Source: Agarophyton chilense
Taxonomy: Eukaryota > Rhodophyta > Florideophyceae > Gracilariales > Gracilariaceae
Direction of reading: 5' to 3'
Assembly: GCA_030374765.1 (NCBI GenBank)
Contig: JARGXX010000121.1
Location: 744,001-808,000, forward strand
Length of the DNA stretch: 64,000 nt
Shown here in pieces: positions 44,156 to 53,987 of this stretch. Positions within the stretch are counted from its first letter, which is position 1; the number at the start of each line of letters is the position of its first letter. The translations under genes and the position numbers were made by a program. The notes beneath the pieces are model-generated. The model saw only the letters and a program-made list of their open reading frames with translations, made no database searches and was not told the origin of the DNA.

Positions 44156-46333
44156 TCACTGGGGCGGCGCAGGAATAACTCCGTCGTTTTCATTGGAACC
44201 TGCAGCAGCTAAACCGGGATTACGGTCACCCGAAGAGCCAACTGGACCACCCGAACCGGCCCCAGCGAGCCAAGCACGCTTTTTCGGCGGGTATTCTCCT
44301 GAGGAACTATTGTAGCGACGGGAAACCTTCCGGTCACTCAAATTGAGACCATATCGGGCATCCAATTCGGCAATAACCCTCTGGGACATCGCCTGCGCAT
44401 TCTGCTGCAGGATATTGACCATGGCGGTCTTCAGGTCCTGACCCTGTTGGACAACCGCGGCGTAGCGAGCCGAGCGACACGCCCAGGAGCATGCTTCCCT
44501 CAGGACTGTTGCAATGTCCATCGAGGCCGTGATACCAACGGTACGGCAGAAATGACGGAGATCCGCGGCGGCAGCCGTGACCGAAGCAGGAAAGTGGACC
44601 AACGGAGAGGACGGAGCGATGTCGACGCCCCCAGTGGACGTCTGAGCAAGTGCCTCGCCTACAGGACTTTCGGTTTCGACAGTAACCTCACCAGGAGGAA
44701 TAGTCACTTGGGCGACGGGCGGCTCACATGAGAGCTCATCCTGAGGAGCAGAGCCAGGAGGAGCCGGAGGAGGGGAAGCAGTCGGCAAAATCACAGATGA
44801 CTCGACCGGAGGATGAACGCCCTCCACGGGTAAGACGAAGGGATCTTGACCGAAGGATTCTGCGTCGGACATACCAGCAGGAACCATCGCCGTGGCTTCC
44901 ACATCAGGCTCGAAGCACAGAGGATCGAAACCAATGGCCTTCGGATAATAGTCGGGCACATGACGCCTCGGAAATTACGATGGTTGATTCCTCAAAGACC
45001 TGGCAGGATAGGCACGAGCGTCGTCCCGATCCTGAGGATGCAGCGGATTCGCCGTGAATGAGTCGGTATCCCAGTCATACCAAAAGAACCCGGGAGTCTT
45101 GCCCCACTCCACCTCTAGTACATGATCCAAAAGGGCCTCGGTCTCCTCGACGTCGAACTGGGTTTCACGGACGATGTCTTGTATGCCCAGTTTTCTTAGG
45201 AAACGGATCATGATGTCCGGGAGCGGGATTAGGCGAGCTCGAGGACCGGGTATGTTCTCATCGTACCACACCCTCCAATCCTCCGAACGGACATCACCAC
45301 GGATTCAGTATTTCGCGGTATCCCGAAAGGCCGTAAGGAACATCACGCCGAACTCGACGAAGAGCCCCTGCCAGGATAGCCAGGACCTTCGGTCATGGTC
45401 AGCGCTCATGAGTTGGGACGAGTGGTACGCCACCACGGACGGCTTGGAAACCAGAAGGAGTGGCGAGACACGCCAATACACGGCCCATTGGTTCTCACCC
45501 TCCTGGGACAGGGAAAGGTACAACGGAATGCGTTTGTCGGCGCACATGTCGTGGAACTTTACTTGGTGCCAACAAAAGAATAACCCCGAGGATTGACGGA
45601 GACGACCATCGGGCTCGTGCATCACATTCCAATAGACCCGGTTGGACATCCAGAATAAGTGGTCGTACGTTGGCCGGAAGCACATAAGCGCCAAGAGGTT
45701 GTGACCAGCCGGAGGAGAGCGCACATGAGGTGAGATGAAGTCGGTATATAGGTCCGAAAGGAGTTTGTTCACCCTGAACTGGTAGTCGGCTTCTTCCTCG
45801 CAGCGGACGTACGGAATGTCCGCTTGGATTAAGGTGCGACATCGCGTCGCCGAACGCGGATCCACAGGACAATTCAACCATCGGTTATACCACGAGACGC
45901 TGCGCGCGTTCTTGCTGCCCCTCCGGAATTTTGGTATTTTGGAAAACCTTCGGGCGTCGAGAGAAATGTGGCAAAACCTTTGGTATTATTCCACGGAGGA
46001 CGGAAGAACGGCATGACGCACTGCCCGCGGGTTTCTTCCGATGGTATGGTCATAGCGGTCCCCCGGACGCTCGTAGGCTACTTGGTATCCCGAGGAGCTA
46101 CCCGCTGGGATTTTTGAGGTCACGGTACGGCTAGTCCCAGGGTGGTTCGCCAGGAAATAGATGGGAGAGCAGGTGGAGGAGACATAGTCCAAAGGAAGTA
46201 CGGCGTATCCGGCGGGCTTATAAGGTGATTTCGGCATCGCGCGCAACCAATGGAAAGGTACCACGAAGAAGAGACGAAGTAACGTAGTTGACCCGAACGG
46301 ACTGACAGGCGTCAAACACGGTGGACGAAGCAC
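44156..46333 (-). pseudogene. Antisense gene of element 3, diverged, with several stops
   Basis: One minus-strand frame covers 46333 to 44156 with at least three stops (near 45986, 45305 and 44975). It shares blocks with element 2: GHNLLALMCF (ANFLALIRF), ETEALLDHVLEVEWGKTP (GEVAGLLDYIDQLDWTTVP) and near the end DLRHFCRTVGI (VISQFLRQVGL) with VLREA. It adds a Gln/Ser-rich tail (NILQQNAQAMSQRVIAELDA). Position, orientation and order of blocks are as in element 2, so homology is likely despite low identity. The start is uncertain. Confidence 0.6.
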
Positions 46334-46634
46334 GGAGGGTCGCCGAGGGAAGACCGGAGACGAAGGAAGAACCCAATGGCCCGTCTCGGCAACGCGACGC
46401 GAGGAATATGCCGGCGATGCACCTACGGCCAGCGGTCACGGCGCGTGACAGTTTCACTCCTTAGGCAAATTAATTGCCCTTCGGCGCCAATGGTCAGCTC
46501 ACGCGTCCCCGTATCCCCGCACGTGGTGCCGACGCGACGTACCGTCGCACCCAATGGTATTGGTAGCAATGAAGTGCACGCATCCCCTGGAGCAGTTATG
46601 AAACCATCTGGACTTCGCCGTGACGGTCGAATTC

Positions 46635-46648
46635 TAAGGAGGGAGATA
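46635..46648 (+). other. Polypurine tract of element 3
   Basis: AAGGAGGGAGATA lies directly before the TGTGAAGG start of the 3' LTR. Confidence 0.75.
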
Positions 46649-47089
46649 TGTGAAGGAGCGATAATAACGGTTGAGCCCAGTACGCCGCCGGGCCCTGAAG
46701 GATCTTGCAGATGACACTTGTACAGGTCGACCTCAGGTGGACTCATGTAGATTTTTTTTTAATTAATGTAATAGATTAGCACTACAGTGCCAGGGAGATC
46801 TCAGCGCCTCGCAAGACCATTTACTTGGCTCGAGTGACGCTTCTCCCTTAAAGTACGGTAGGCACTGTCAGGATACTAAATACCCTCCCTTCGGTATATA
46901 AGTTCCACCCTTTGGTATTCAAGCCATCGTTTCCGTAGCTCCAACCTGTAGGACTACGCAGTGACTGCCAGACCATTGCACCAAGTACTCTGAGAGTGCC
47001 GCCGTCAAGGATTCGAACCTTAGAACCCGCTCTACCACGCTACTATCGGTCGAGACCCGTACGCTGCCTTAACCCGTCATTGCGTTACA
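46649..47089 (+). repeat. 3' LTR of element 3
   Basis: It matches 36836-37282 with roughly one difference per ten to fifteen bases by eye and a few short gaps. It keeps the B-box motif on the minus strand and ends GCGTTACA before copia RNase H sequence. Confidence 0.9.
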
Positions 47090-47449
47090 ACCTACAGCAC
47101 AAATACCCCATCTTCGAGTCTGGCACATCATGGAACAATTGACTACTTTTCGCAGGCTGAAAAAGCTGGGTACTGTGATCACATACTCTCGCCCTGCTGA
47201 CAAGCACGATTACGAGCTGAGCCTGCTAGTATTTTCTGATGCCTCTTGCATTGAGGACGTCGGTCAACTCGGCGTTGTCACTGGTTTGCTTGTTGGTGCC
47301 ATGAAAAAAGATGCAATCTACCACGTTTCATCATGGATCTCTCTCAAGGCCAAGCGACCTGTGAAGAGCGTACCTGCGGCTGAGATTTTCGCCGCAGATG
47401 GAGAGATCGATGAGGGCAAGAACGTGCGCAGCGCCTACAATGAGCTGCT
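47090..47449 (+). pseudogene. pol: Element C RNase H, first part
   Basis: The copia frame resumes after element 3 with HKYPIFESGTSWNN. RNase H follows: LLVFSDASCIEDVGQLGVVT (catalytic Asp), SSWISLKAKRPVKSVPAAEI (Glu region). It is cut within AYNELL by element 4, and its end is at 58845-59093. Copia RNase H removes the RNA strand after reverse transcription. Confidence 0.85.
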
Positions 47450-48313
47450 CGAAGAGCAACGTCCTCCAGGGAGGTTTTTGGGGACTTAAGTTTTTTCCGG
47501 AGCCTCCGGCGTGCAACCTCGTTATAAGTAGGAGTAATCCGCTTTCACGGCGACACCCGGAACGCCGGTGATGCACCGGCGGGACCGGGTGCCATACACG
47601 TGGCCGCAGCGCCCGCGCGACACGTGGCCGCCAGATTGGCCCCTTTTGTTAGACGGATATTTAGCTATTTAGGATAGACTTTATTTCTTGTATTCTACGG
47701 TGACTACAGTACTTAGGCCGCCGGCGTCGCGGCCGCTGGTCCAGTAAAGTCTCCCCAACAAGGGTGATCTTGGTCTTCCAGATCTTGGCTCTGGGTCGAA
47801 CCGCCTGCGCGGATATACAACTCCTTACGGAGGGATTTCCCGTGGTGCACGGCTTCCCAACCCCCTTGGACGTTCAAGCAGCCTTCGTGTGTTGGGTATC
47901 TATTCCCACTTTTGTGGTTCCGCCCGTGTATACGGTTTGCTACACCCTTCATTTCCGGCTATTCCCGAGTCCCCTCTTGCGACTCGTGGTCAACCTCGCC
48001 CTCTTGCCTCCGTTCCGATTTCCTTCCCTTTTCCTCCCCTTCATTGGGTAATTCCCGCTCTTGCGGCTCGCACTGACACCTGTCGTGCTCGCCACTCTCG
48101 TGGGTTTTGCCTCCTCAGAGGATACGCAAGCACCGCTTCAGCGGATATTCTCGGCTTCTTTCAGCCTCCCTGCGCCCGTCGCGACGGTTCGGCTCCGGCT
48201 TACACCCGGCATTGCGCGCCGATCCCTGGGAGGGCTCTACTGCGCCGGTTACCTCGTGAGAGGAAGATCCGGACGTCTTTGTGGGTTTTCCCCCTTGGGG
48301 GCATTGTCCTACA
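47450..48313 (+). repeat. 5' LTR of element 4
   Basis: The first base is C where the 3' LTR has T (CGAAGAGC against TGAAGAGC). Otherwise the ends agree (CATTGTCCTACA). The start was fixed by the CTGCT duplication. Confidence 0.93.
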
Positions 48314-48316
48314 AAT

Positions 48317-48335
48317 TGGTCTCCCGACTTAGAAG
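48317..48335 (+). other. Primer-binding site of element 4
   Basis: TGGTCTCCCGACTTAGAAG is identical to the element 2 site and lies three bases inside the LTR. Confidence 0.8.
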
Positions 48336-48436
48336 TCAAGACCGCTTGTGTCCTCTCTGAGGTTGTTTTCCGATTAAAGGGTTTTCTCCGGTCTCACCGG
48401 TTTGCTTTCTATTCTTTCGTCGAGACGGTGTGGCCA

Positions 48437-50548
48437 ATGCCAAGGAAACCGCCTAGCATGGAGCGTCCTGCAACATGCAGCCGTTTACGCCAGAGCGGTG
48501 ATGCCAGGGGCACTGATGTTCAACAGGCCCTGGCTCCAACACCGGATTCCCGGGAGATACCTGTCACCGGCACTGAAGACCCGCAGCCCGATTCCGGGTT
48601 AACGACCGTCGCAACGGTGGTTTCTCCGCCTCTGCGGTTGGTCGACCAAGCGCGGGTTGTACGCTTGGAAGAGCAGCTCCGCTCCCTGCGGGCTGCTCAC
48701 AATACCCTCTCGAGGGAGTTCACCTCTTTACGAGGAAGCCTCGCTAACCCCCCTACAAGTGAGTTAGCCGAGGATATCCGCGTATTGCGGTCGGACGTCA
48801 ATACACTACTCGAGTGTTTTGGCGCTCCGTCTTCCTTCGCAGAAGGTATGGAGAATCGCTTCGAGCGTCTCCGAAGCCGACTTGAGTCGGTCGAGAGGAC
48901 GTTAACCTCGCCCGCGAACGCGGCTAGACCGGTTGTCTCTCATAGAGAGACCCAGTCGCGGAACCGGAAGAACCGGAAGAACCGGAATTCTAACCGTAAG
49001 CACGGACACCCGTCCGACTCATCATCTGAGTCGGACGGTAAACCGAGTGACTCGGAGAGTTCCGATTCGTCTGTGAGCGATGACCCACAGGATCGTTATG
49101 GGCGCTCTTCCCGCTCAAAGCGGTCCTCTGCCACCTACAGGGCTATCCGGTCGCGCCCCAAGGTTCGGCGACATTCGGGCCTCAAACCCTTGAAGCCCAC
49201 CAACCCTCTGTACAGGACACTCCTGTCCTACCGGTATTACCGGCTAGAAGATTCCTCTTTAGGTCAGACACCGCGTGACACGGGTAAAGTGAAAGACTGC
49301 ATCAAGCGGATGCGGCTTTCACTTCGTAACCAGTCGTTTACTGGGGATGATCCAATTCTGGTCTTGGATTTCCTACACGGCTTTGTAGCGGAAGCCGATA
49401 TACTGGGAATGAACGAAGGACAAGCCTACGTGGCGCTACCCTACTTTCTACGGGGTGTCGCTGAAGATCAGTTTTTGTCGGGTCGGGGCTCGTCGCGAGC
49501 CTCCGAAGGAGGTGTGACCTGCTGGCCCGAGGCCGTGCAGTACCTCCTGCGTTCCTACGCAACCAACTCTGCGATACAAGCGGCAATACTCGCTTTGCGC
49601 GACAATCGACAACGCTCCGGCGAGCTCAAGACCGATTACTCGGTACGGCTGAATAAGGCTTTCCACCGTTGTGGTAATGTATACCCCGCTGGGGAACGCT
49701 GTACGATGTTCATTGATGGCTTGGATCCAGCCATCAAGACTCTTGTCGCCCGTTACAGAGAACAAGAGCAGAAGGTGACCTACCTTGAACTCGTACAGTT
49801 TGCCCGCGCAGAGGGAGATGCACCACGTGCACGCAATCCGGGAACCCGGTCGAAGGCCGCTAAAGCATTGCTGCTTGAGTCAGACTCTTCTTCACCGTCA
49901 TTTGCGACGGATGGCATCCCCAAACAGGGTTATGACAATATGAATGTCATCCATCACGATGGTTTATCTATTCCGACAACGGAATTACCGTCTACGACGG
50001 ATGGCTCGGTTGACTCAACCGCAAGGGACACGGAGAACGGGAAGGTCTTCTATCTAAAGGACCGCCGCACTCCGATCCCCCGTATGCCGTACTCAAACGG
50101 AATGACACGAAGTCAGCGCCCTGGATGGGTTGGAAACCGGGAACCCGGAAGATACACCGATGCTCGGAATGCCGTACCGCGAAACGCGGGAGTGACGTTG
50201 GTGTGCCACTTGTGCTACGAGCGCGGGCACACCTCCCCGCCATTCCTTTTATCGCTACGCGATATGGCGCGAGTGGTGGATAATTACGAAGCCCTCTCCC
50301 CGCAGGAGAAGGGCTCCGTGCCACTCACGTCATATCTCCGCGCGAAGACGGACTTCGCCAACGCATTGGCTCACACTCCGAATTCTCGGTACAAACCGGC
50401 TCAGCCGGCACGCGCCGCACCAGCGCCAAACCACGCTGGTGGGTCTCAACCCGCACCTGCGGTAGCTACCGTGCAACGGAATCATGCACTCGTTGCCGAG
50501 GAAGTCGGGCCTTCGCCCGACCAGGACCCTGTACAGGGAAAAGAGTAG
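48437..50548 (+). CDS. gag: Element 4 gag, uninterrupted
   Basis: The start is ATG 48437 (MPRKPPSMERPATCSR), giving about 703 residues. A leucine-rich coiled-coil stretch (VVRLEEQLRSLRAAHNTLSR, DIRVLRSDVNTLLECFG) precedes a long Arg/Ser/Asp-rich region (SESDGKPSDSESSDSS). The capsid-like core follows (SYRYYRLEDSSLGQTPRDTG, YLLRSYATNSAIQAAILAL, CTMFIDGLDPAIKTL). The nucleocapsid knuckle reads CHLCYERGHTSPPF, so the fourth ligand, Cys in element 2, is Phe and metal binding would be weak. Pol lies in the -1 frame. The product would form the particle. Confidence 0.9.
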   Translation: MPRKPPSMERPATCSRLRQSGDARGTDVQQALAPTPDSREIPVTGTEDPQPDSGLTTVATVVSPPLRLVDQARVVRLEEQLRSLRAAHNTLSREFTSLRGSLANPPTSELAEDIRVLRSDVNTLLECFGAPSSFAEGMENRFERLRSRLESVERTLTSPANAARPVVSHRETQSRNRKNRKNRNSNRKHGHPSDSSSESDGKPSDSESSDSSVSDDPQDRYGRSSRSKRSSATYRAIRSRPKVRRHSGLKPLKPTNPLYRTLLSYRYYRLEDSSLGQTPRDTGKVKDCIKRMRLSLRNQSFTGDDPILVLDFLHGFVAEADILGMNEGQAYVALPYFLRGVAEDQFLSGRGSSRASEGGVTCWPEAVQYLLRSYATNSAIQAAILALRDNRQRSGELKTDYSVRLNKAFHRCGNVYPAGERCTMFIDGLDPAIKTLVARYREQEQKVTYLELVQFARAEGDAPRARNPGTRSKAAKALLLESDSSSPSFATDGIPKQGYDNMNVIHHDGLSIPTTELPSTTDGSVDSTARDTENGKVFYLKDRRTPIPRMPYSNGMTRSQRPGWVGNREPGRYTDARNAVPRNAGVTLVCHLCYERGHTSPPFLLSLRDMARVVDNYEALSPQEKGSVPLTSYLRAKTDFANALAHTPNSRYKPAQPARAAPAPNHAGGSQPAPAVATVQRNHALVAEEVGPSPDQDPVQGKE

Positions 50549-50600
50549 AGGGAGTCTCCCCTTCGGGAGAGGCGTCCTCAGAGTTGAGGCTGACGACGCC
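50536..50600 (+). promoter_or_regulatory. Candidate -1 frameshift site at the gag-pol junction of element 4
   Basis: GGGAAAA (50536-50542) is in the phase G GGA AAA, four bases before the gag stop TAG (50546-50548). Twelve bases later TCTCCC (50555-50560) and GGGAGA (50565-50570) form a hairpin with loop CTTC. GGCGTC (50571-50576) and GACGCC (50595-50600) form a second. A -1 slip enters the pol frame directly. Element 2 has the same hairpins at the same distance. Confidence 0.6.
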
Positions 50601-52206
50601 CGAGGCGCCGATGCCTCGCTCCCCGGTGAAAATCCTGACAAGGAAGGACACCGCAGACGCGGACTCTAAACACCTCGGTGTGTTGCGTCGACCGTGGATA
50701 CGGATTAGAAATAACCGGATCCCGGATAGAGTCTTGGTAATGGCCAAGCGTAACTACAAGGTGTACGCTGACCTTGGTCTGCACACGCAGTTTATGGTGA
50801 GACATCTCACTGTCCTGGATGCAGGTGCTGGGCCGAACTTTATTGTGGAATCGGTTTTACCCCCGCCATTGCGGTCACTCATCCGTTCTGAAACGGTACC
50901 CGACGTGTCGGACGCCAATAAAAACCCGTTGAAAACGGCTGGTGTGATCGACCTGGTCGTCAGGCTAGGGCGGATGGTGGTTAAACTAACTTTTATTGTG
51001 TGCCGCTTGCTGGCCGCGCCAGTTATACTGGGATGTGACTACTGCGACAGGTTTGTCGACGCCATCCGCCCACGCCTTAAGCAGGTGGAACTTGAGGACG
51101 GATCGACCGTCCCCATTGTTCGTCAACCGCTGAAGCGGGCATCGAGGAAACACGTTCCTCTACCTGCTGCGCAGAAACCCACACCGGCGAACCGGGATTC
51201 TACGAAGCTACGCGTTGCCTCATCAGTAACCATACCCCCGGAGAGCCAGGTTATTGTTTCAGTCAATTCCCGTCAACACGGTCTTCGGGTTGTTCAGCCC
51301 TTGCCCTCGTTGTACGAGAAATTTCAGTTAACCGTTGCGAACGGAATCGTGCAAGTCACGCCGAACTCCCCTTTCAGGGTGTTGGTTGCCAATCTGGGAA
51401 AGGCTCCCCAGACGCTGGCAAAGAACCAAGTCATTGGGTCTGTGACGCCGCACCCGCTCGCGATGCTCCCTACAAAGGTGACGGCTGCCGAACTACTCGG
51501 AATAACTCCCTCTACCGAGGATGGTCTCCCGGTATCCGGTGCAGAAACCTCTGGGGAGGCACAGCAGTTGGCGCTCGATAAAACCGTCAAGACGGATGCA
51601 TTTCCGACCTCGTCGGTTCCCACACCTGACACCAGGGCACAGCCTACGAGCTACGATAAGATAGACCTGATCAAGGCCCTCGAGGACCTGGACCTGAGTC
51701 ATGTACTGGTCTCACACCGGGACCGCTTACGCGGAATGCTACTCGAGTTTACCACAATGTGGGACGGCTCACTGGGTGAGATCAATACAACCGAACATCG
51801 GATAGACTTGCTACTGGACGCACGTCCGGTTGCACAACCCCCTTACAGGGCGGGACCGAAAGCTCGGGAGGAGGAAGAGTTTCAGGTGGACAAGATGCTC
51901 CGTGCTGGAGTCATCGAGCCCGCCCAATCTTTTTGGGCTTCACCGGTGGTGCTGGCCCTCAAGGCTGACGGCACGTGACGGGTTTGCGTTGACTACCGCC
52001 GCCTCAATGCCGTCACCGTGAGGGACACCTACCCGATCCCGCGCATGGACGAGTGTATCGACTCGCTCGGGGACGCTACCGTGTTTACGGCTCTGGATGC
52101 TAACTGGGGCTACTGGCAAGTCCCAGTCCGGGAAGAGGACCGAGACAAAACCGCGTTTGTTTGCCACTCGGGTTCCTACCGCTTCAAGCGGATGCCGTTT
52201 GGTTAA
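50549..52206 (+). pseudogene. pol: Element 4 pol: protease and first part of RT
   Basis: The frame is open from the gag stop with no leading ATG. The protease reads VLDAGAGPNFI, so the DTG triad is DAG (50818-50826) and activity should be lost; VILGCDYCDRF follows. The RT starts after the linker YDKIDLIKALEDLDLSHVLV. A TGA at 51976-51978 replaces Trp of the G(S/T)WR motif, and a one-base deletion near 52203 (GGTTAACC for GGTCTAACC) shifts the frame. Confidence 0.9.
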
Positions 52207-53987
52207 CCAATGCACCGGCCACCTTTCAAAGGGCAATAGACATACTGATGTCGCGTTTCAAGTGGCGCATGTGCCTTGTCTACTTGGACGACATCATTGT
52301 CTTTTCCAGAAACCTGGACGATCACCTGACCCACGTGCGGGACGTGATGACCGTACAGCGAGACGCAGGAATAACCCTCAAATTGAGGAAGTGCGAGTTC
52401 TTCACCGACACGGTGAAGTATCTCGGGCACGTCATCCGTCCAGGACGGTTAATGATCGAACAAGTTCGTATCAAGTCCCTCTGCGAGGCGAAGGAGCCCC
52501 GTACTCAAACGGAGCTCCGATCCTTTTTAGGTCTGGTCAACGTCTATCGACGGTTTATACCGAGTTTCTCGGATATCGCCGCTCCACTAAACGCGCTACT
52601 GCGGAAGGGCCAGCCACCGAAGCTTGCGCCATTTACCACCGATCAGTCGGAATCTTTTCGCTCCTTGATTAAGGCAGTTACGACAGCTCCCATCCTATCC
52701 TTGCCCAAACTTGGGCTTCCCTACTCCATCGAAACCGACGCCAGCGACCACCAGGTGGGCTGCGCACTGTTCCAAACCACCCCCGAGGGGGAACGCAAAC
52801 CAATTGGCTATTGGTCCCACACGCTGAACGTCCACGAGCGCAACTACTCGGTCTCCGAGAAGGAGTGCCTCGCAGTGGCCTGGGCGCTATCCACTCTGCG
52901 CCCATACCTCATGGGCGTTCATTTCACCGTGTACACTCACCATGCCTCGTTGAGATGGCTGCTGAACATCGCAGATCCTTCTGGCCGCTCAATGCGTTGG
53001 CGCCTCCGCTTAGCGGAATTCGACTTCGAGGTCGTCTACAAAAAGGGTGTCCAGAACACCCAAGCAGACGCCCTCTCTCGATTACCTACGACAGGTGAAG
53101 CACTTGCCGACCCGGAGGTCGACGAGATCCCGTGCTTTACCTTGGAAGGGGAAACACCGACGGAGTCGGATTGGCCCGAAACCGGGGAAGACACCATGGA
53201 AATGGATGAGCTACTCGAAGCGCGCGAGAATGAAACACCCATACCCGGGACCTTTGTACCCATCTCCACCGAGGAGATGATCCGAGAACAGTTCGGCGAC
53301 CCGTTCTGCACGCGCATACGGGCCCGCCTAAACGGTGGAGAGGACCTCCCGTTCGAGGTAAACGACATCGTTTACCTCGTCCGGACGGTGGACCACCGAT
53401 CTCAGATCGTGGTCCCCCACACCCTGCAAACCAGGGTGCTCCACCTCTCACACTACCCCACCCTCGGGGGACACTCCGGTGGGAGAAAACTTTATCTAAC
53501 CCCGCGAAGGGACTTTTATTGGCCCGCTATGGCGGTTGATTGCTACGCTACGGTGCAGTTCTGCACCCAATGCGCAAAGAACCGGGTGAAACTCCGGAAG
53601 CACTCCAAACGGATGAAGCTTTTCCCCGCAAGGGCGCCCCTCGAGTTTGTCGCAATCGACATTCTCGGGCCTCTACTCAAGACGCGCAAGGGAAACAAGT
53701 TCCTCTTGGTTATCACTGACCGCTTTTCAAAGCTGGTGCGCACCGTACCTTTACGGAACATCACCGCTTTCACGGTTGCGAACGCCTTCGTTACGCACTG
53801 GGCGTTCGTTTATGGCCCTCCGATAGAGGTTCTATCCGATAACGGTAAGCAGTTCGTTTCTAAGTTCGTTCAGGACGTCTGCCGCATCCTCGACGTCAAG
53901 AACCTGTTTACTACCACCTACCACCCGCAAACAAACGGGCAGGTGGAACGCTTCAACCGCACCCTACTCGCGTCGCTACGCTCCTAG
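52207..53987 (+). pseudogene. pol: Element 4 pol: RT, RNase H and integrase core
   Basis: After the frameshift this frame is open for about 590 codons. The RT box YLDD is at 52281-52292. RNase H has SIETDASDHQVGCALF, SEKECLAVAWAL and VYTHHASLRW, where the usual Asp is His. The integrase has a clean HHCC finger (LSHYPTLGGHSGG to FCTQCAK) and all three catalytic acids (VAIDILGPL, VLSDNGKQF, HPQTNGQVERFNRT). The frame ends at TAG 53985-53987. This is the best integrase core in the window. Confidence 0.92.

Larger units (their letters stand above)
36836..47089 (+). mobile_element. Ty3/gypsy chromodomain element 3
   Basis: This has LTRs of about 447 and 441 bp (36836-37282, 46649-47089), which are clearly more diverged than those of elements 2 and 4. 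The target duplication is ACCTT/ACCTA, so a substitution or a 4-bp ACCT duplication is possible. It carries primer site, gag, protease, RT, RNase H, integrase, chromodomain, antisense gene and polypurine tract, with many stops. It splits the copia sequence YSSHLQHKYP. It looks like the oldest of the three nested Ty3 insertions. Confidence 0.92.

Noticed and set aside
44447..45057. Plus-strand frames of 71-109 codons across the element 3 antisense gene
   Set aside because: They have no similarity to anything in the sister elements and are opposite a better supported minus-strand frame.
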